A DNA stretch of 8,271 bases from Candidatus Poribacteria bacterium. Lineage in GTDB: Bacteria; Abyssobacteria; SURF-5. Both the position numbers and the translations under genes were made by a program. This document shows positions 5,822-8,271 of this stretch, piece after piece (position 1 is the first letter of the stretch; each line of letters opens with the position of its first letter). The stretch covers positions 1 through 8,271 of the forward strand of contig JACRIR010000232.1 in NCBI GenBank assembly GCA_016215705.1. Reading direction: 5' to 3'. The notes below the pieces were generated by a model. The model worked only from the letters and a program-made list of their open reading frames with translations, was not told the origin of the DNA and did not search any database.

Positions 5822-5836
5822 CCGTGCGCCCCTGCA
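5807..5836. repeat. 30-nt loopless palindrome, TGTAGGGGCGCACGG core
   Basis: Arms 5807-5821 and 5822-5836 are complementary at 14 of 15 positions, the exception being a T-G pair. It is the largest palindrome of the cluster and ends 30 nt before the stop codon of the leftward acyl-CoA synthetase gene, so it could act as a transcript-end hairpin for that gene. Confidence 0.8.
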
Positions 5837-5865
5837 TATCTGCTCTCCCGCAACAACTTTCGCAA

Positions 5866-7272
5866 TTATCGAAATGTGCGCTCAATCTCTGCCCTGCGCA
5901 CCAGTCCCTTAAGCGCTTTGACCGCTCGCTCAGGCAGCGGGTAAACCGCAATTCCATTTTCATGGAATCTCGCGAGCCCTTGTTCTGTCTCCGGTGTTGA
6001 CAGCTTCACGGGAAAATTCACGCAAAGGACAATCGGCTTCGCTGCTTGCGTTGCCAGCGGAATCAACTGCTCTGATATCGCGGCGGTGAAGAATGACATC
6101 ACATCGAGATAGAAAACGATAACGGCGTCTACATTCGCATCCTCCAGCACAAGCTTCGCAGCTTTGCCGAACACGTCCATATCACTCACGAATGCGAGGT
6201 CGACGGGATTGCAGCGAATCGTAAGGTCGGGCCAGAGTTCTTTCAGACCGTTGACCGTCTCGCCGGAAAACTGCGCCATTTCGAGGCCGTGACTCACACA
6301 CAGGTCCGTGAGCATAATACCGGGGCCGGCCTGGAACGACATGACCGCCACCTTGTTGCCGCCAGGGCGCGGAGCTATATTGAGTATCTTGGCTATGTCG
6401 AGAAGCTCGACGGTATCGTATGCGGGAACAATGCCTGCTTGCTCGAAGGCTGAATAATACAGGCCGTACTTCCCCGAGAGCGAGCCTGTATGAGATTGCA
6501 CTGCCCGCGAGGCTGCGTCTGATTGCCCGACCTTCAGCCCCACAATCGGTTTGCGCCGCATCACCCTTCTCGCTGCTTCCATGAACGCGCGCGGCTCCTC
6601 GATGCCTTCGAGATACAATATGATTGTGCGGGTCTCAGGATCATCGCCGACGTAGTCAATCAATTCCGGAAAACCCAGATTGCACCGATTGCCGAGCCCG
6701 ACTATCTTGTTCATGCCCACGCCTTCGTCAATCGCCTGAAAACCAACCAGGTGGCACACACCGCCGCTCTGCCCGAGCATGCTGATGGTTCCGCTTTTGA
6801 GATGCGAAAAAGGCGGAGTGAACGAGGCGTTGAGCTTCGCGCCAATGTTGACCATGCCAAACGTGTTCGGCCCGATTATCTTGATTCCGGCGCCATCTGC
6901 GATTCGCGTGATCTCGGTCTGAAGCGCTGCCCCGGTCCGGTCCTCGATCTCCTTGAAACCGGCGGTAATAATGACAGCGCCCGCTGCATGTTTCTTCGCC
7001 GCCACTCTGAGCGCCTCAGGCACATACGTCGCGGGAACAACAATTATGACAAGGTCCACGTCGCCGGGCGCGCCCATTAGTGTCGGATATGTCCGCAGCC
7101 CGCAAATGGAATCCACCTTGTTATTAATAGGATAAATCTGTCCCTCGAAACCTATCTCGACAAGGCTGAGCACGCATCTATGCCCCATCTTGAACAGATT
7201 ATCCGATGCGCCAACTATCGCCACCGATCCGGGGTGAAAGATGCGGTCTAATGTGTCCTTTGAATAGCTCAT
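5866..7272 (-). CDS. ADP-forming acyl-CoA synthetase, alpha-subunit-like (CoA-binding) protein
   Basis: Members of this family (ADP-forming acetate-CoA ligase, related to succinyl-CoA synthetase alpha) interconvert acyl-CoA + ADP + Pi with acid + CoA + ATP. The 468 aa match the length of a free alpha subunit. The N-terminal Rossmann CoA-binding domain has VAIVGASDN (17-25), IYPINNK and VDLVIIVVPA. The ligase-CoA part has GPNTFGMVN (134-142) and GQSGGV (167-172). The phosphohistidine motif SHTGSLSG (260-267) has its His at 261. A third alpha/beta domain follows with CNPVDLAF (354-361). ATG 7272 is chosen because GGAGAG (7279-7284) lies 6 nt upstream; ATG 7299 in the same frame lies inside a heptamer repeat and has no ribosome site. 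No ATP-grasp beta subunit is in the window, and downstream there are only repeats, so the partner must be elsewhere or the protein has another role. Confidence 0.92.
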   Translation of the reverse strand: MSYSKDTLDRIFHPGSVAIVGASDNLFKMGHRCVLSLVEIGFEGQIYPINNKVDSICGLRTYPTLMGAPGDVDLVIIVVPATYVPEALRVAAKKHAAGAVIITAGFKEIEDRTGAALQTEITRIADGAGIKIIGPNTFGMVNIGAKLNASFTPPFSHLKSGTISMLGQSGGVCHLVGFQAIDEGVGMNKIVGLGNRCNLGFPELIDYVGDDPETRTIILYLEGIEEPRAFMEAARRVMRRKPIVGLKVGQSDAASRAVQSHTGSLSGKYGLYYSAFEQAGIVPAYDTVELLDIAKILNIAPRPGGNKVAVMSFQAGPGIMLTDLCVSHGLEMAQFSGETVNGLKELWPDLTIRCNPVDLAFVSDMDVFGKAAKLVLEDANVDAVIVFYLDVMSFFTAAISEQLIPLATQAAKPIVLCVNFPVKLSTPETEQGLARFHENGIAVYPLPERAVKALKGLVRRAEIERTFR

Positions 7273-7292
7273 CGTCGTCTCTCCGGAAGGAC

Positions 7293-7334
7293 GGTTCATG
7301 GTTTATGGTTCATGGTTCATGGTTTATGGTTAAG
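7293..7334. repeat. heptamer tandem repeat (GGTTYAT), about 6 units
   Basis: GGTTCAT and GGTTTAT units alternate at 7293-7299, 7300-7306, 7307-7313, 7314-7320 and 7321-7327, with a last degraded GGTTAAG at 7328-7334. The array lies 20 nt before the ribosome-site-supported start of the leftward gene, within its leader. On that strand it reads ATGAACC/ATAAACC and supplies several ATG triplets in different frames. Confidence 0.9.
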
Positions 7335-7414
7335 TCTCAGAGAAGTTGACGCTCCACATCAGTCACGCGAAGACAGGAACCCATTTGAGATGCAAGAACC
7401 GCAAAAGAGAATGG

Positions 7415-7457
7415 ATTCCCGCTCCCCGATCAGGTTGAGGACACACTTAGCGGGAAT
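7415..7457. repeat. inverted repeat ATTCCCGCT/AGCGGGAAT
   Basis: ATTCCCGCT (7415-7423) and AGCGGGAAT (7449-7457) are perfect 9-bp arms around 25 nt. The flanks (GGATTCCCGC and GCGGGAATGA) look like a short interspersed element seen in several bacterial genomes, from memory. No reading frame in it looks coding. Confidence 0.7.
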
Positions 7458-7476
7458 GATAAGCTTGATGCAGCTT

Positions 7477-7502
7477 GTCGTTCTGAGCGAAGCGAAGAAT
7501 CT
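7477..7502. repeat. dispersed repeat GTCGTTCTGAGCGAAGCGAA
   Basis: This unit continues to AGAATCTC at 7502. Its reverse translation gives the peptide ILRFAQND, which I recall as a common hallmark of spurious open frames in repeat-rich genomes. Partial copies lie at 4855-4864 and 4949-4970. Confidence 0.7.
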
Positions 7503-7533
7503 CCATTTTCATTCGTCGACGAAAGTCCTCTTC

Positions 7534-7576
7534 GGAAAATAGGGGCCACGATGCGGCATCATGTCTCCGATTTTCC
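7534..7576. repeat. decayed second copy of the GGGGACACGATGC palindrome
   Basis: The core 7542-7570 matches 4898-4926 at 26 of 29 positions. The arms 7534-7554 and 7556-7576 pair around G7555 with three mismatches and one G-U. Its outer arms (GGAAAAT/ATTTTCC) differ from those of the first copy but still pair with each other. It lies downstream of the methyltransferase stop, on the side where its transcript would end. Confidence 0.8.
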
Positions 7577-7638
7577 CGTGCCTGCCCATCTTCGTATTGC
7601 TTCGTGCGCCAGTCGTTTTTTCGTCTACTCACCATTCA

Positions 7639-8271
7639 TCATTCAACGCAAAACTCCAGCACCAATTCCGATCCCTCACCGTAGGGCTCGCCCTCATATC
7701 CGCCCCAGCGATTCAAAATCCGAAACCCATGGCGCGTGACTGTGGCCTCGAATTCTTCCGCATAATAATAGCGCATGAGAATCTTCATAACGGCCTCGTC
7801 TTCCAATTCCTCGCCGCGATACCGGCGGAAGATGAGTTCAGGATAAATTATCTGCCGTTCGCGGTCAATCCGAAGCCGACGCTCGCAAAAATCCAGGCGC
7901 CCTCCTTCAATAGGCATTCTCCACACAAGCATTTCGCCCTCGAACAGCCATTTTGTGGCCATGTCTTCCTTGCTTAGGAACGGATCGAAGACATTCAGGA
8001 CGCAAGTTCCTGTCTCCTTGAGGCTCAACCTGACAGTTTCAAAAAAGCCGTCAATCTCCTCGTCGGTCTCCAGGTTTTGAAACACGCGAAAGGGAGCGGT
8101 TATCAAATCGAATGTGCGCTCCAGTTTCAGGCTCGTTATGTCACCAAAAAGAACCTCAGCTTTCTCGGAAGGAATCCTCGCCCCTCTCAGCTTGTTTCGG
8201 CAGACAGTCAACATCGCCTCGGAACTATCTACCCCAAGTATATGGCCGCAGTGACGCGCGAGTTGCACGAG
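7639..8271 (-). CDS. class I SAM-dependent methyltransferase (N-terminus beyond the window)
   Basis: The frame enters from the right edge and ends at the TGA at 7639-7641, giving about 210 residues. The visible part starts in the first Rossmann unit, just after the expected glycine-rich SAM loop, with ILGVDSSEAMLTVCR. The acidic residue of VDSS would bind the SAM ribose. LFGDITSLKLERTFDLITAPFRVFQNL then covers the usual motif II/III region. The rest (FLSKEDMATKWLF, RYYYAEEFEATVTRHGFRILNRWGGYEG) resembles the C-terminal half of small-molecule methyltransferases of the Methyltransf_25 type. The substrate cannot be told. The GTG at 8268 is not a likely start, because a methyltransferase without its SAM loop would be non-functional; the true start lies outside. 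Confidence 0.85.
   Translation of the reverse strand, partial: LVQLARHCGHILGVDSSEAMLTVCRNKLRGARIPSEKAEVLFGDITSLKLERTFDLITAPFRVFQNLETDEEIDGFFETVRLSLKETGTCVLNVFDPFLSKEDMATKWLFEGEMLVWRMPIEGGRLDFCERRLRIDRERQIIYPELIFRRYRGEELEDEAVMKILMRYYYAEEFEATVTRHGFRILNRWGGYEGEPYGEGSELVLEFCVE

Noticed and set aside
5452-5944. Small rightward frames of 73 and 81 aa
   Set aside because: They run through the palindrome cluster and, in part, out-of-frame over real genes; the repeated GLVPHMQGR/DWFPTCRGAR-like text is just the direct repeat.
6523-7080. 185-aa rightward frame within the acyl-CoA synthetase gene
   Set aside because: Antisense shadow of a gene with complete domain motifs on the other strand.
7447-7635. 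62-aa leftward frame ending ...ILRFAQNDKLHQAYHSR
   Set aside because: It translates the GAGCGAAGCGAAGAATC repeat and the decayed palindrome; ILRFAQND is a repeat-derived peptide, not a protein family.

Overview
The window looks like a chromosomal segment of a Gram-negative bacterium of mid-to-high GC. The gene set (RNase Y, YmdB, a RACo-like ASKHA protein, an ADP-forming acyl-CoA synthetase alpha-like protein) and the many short palindromic intergenic repeats suggest a deltaproteobacterium-like or related uncultured anaerobe. The lineage is an inference; no rRNA or marker tree is available here.

Left part (1-2975): the start of an unidentified leftward gene and its probable promoter lie at the edge. 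Diverging from it, a strong sigma70-type promoter (290-319) drives a structured leader of about 170 nt that folds like 6S RNA (candidate only). Then come rny (RNase Y), a near-perfect intrinsic terminator, and ymdB (metallophosphoesterase), which starts only 18 nt after the terminator T-run. rny-ymdB is a classic conserved pair.

Middle part (3029-5524): a 76-aa 4-oxalocrotonate-tautomerase-like protein is followed after 12 nt, in the same reading frame, by a 530-aa ASKHA/DUF4445 protein. This resembles the reductive activators of corrinoid proteins (RamA/RACo) but has no N-terminal [2Fe-2S] domain. Its last codons are supplied by an invading repeat. After about 250 nt of palindromes comes a 136-aa protein of unknown function with three cysteines. 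The tautomerase/ferredoxin-less activator pair is the least familiar arrangement in the window.

Right part (5525-8271): a convergent intergenic region full of GTAGGGGCGC-type palindromes separates the 136-aa gene from a leftward acyl-CoA synthetase alpha-subunit-like gene with an intact catalytic-His motif and no ATP-grasp partner in view. Upstream of it are a heptamer tandem repeat and three more small dispersed repeats. A leftward class I SAM methyltransferase, cut by the window edge, closes the window. Several short open frames are only translations of these repeats and are not reported as genes.
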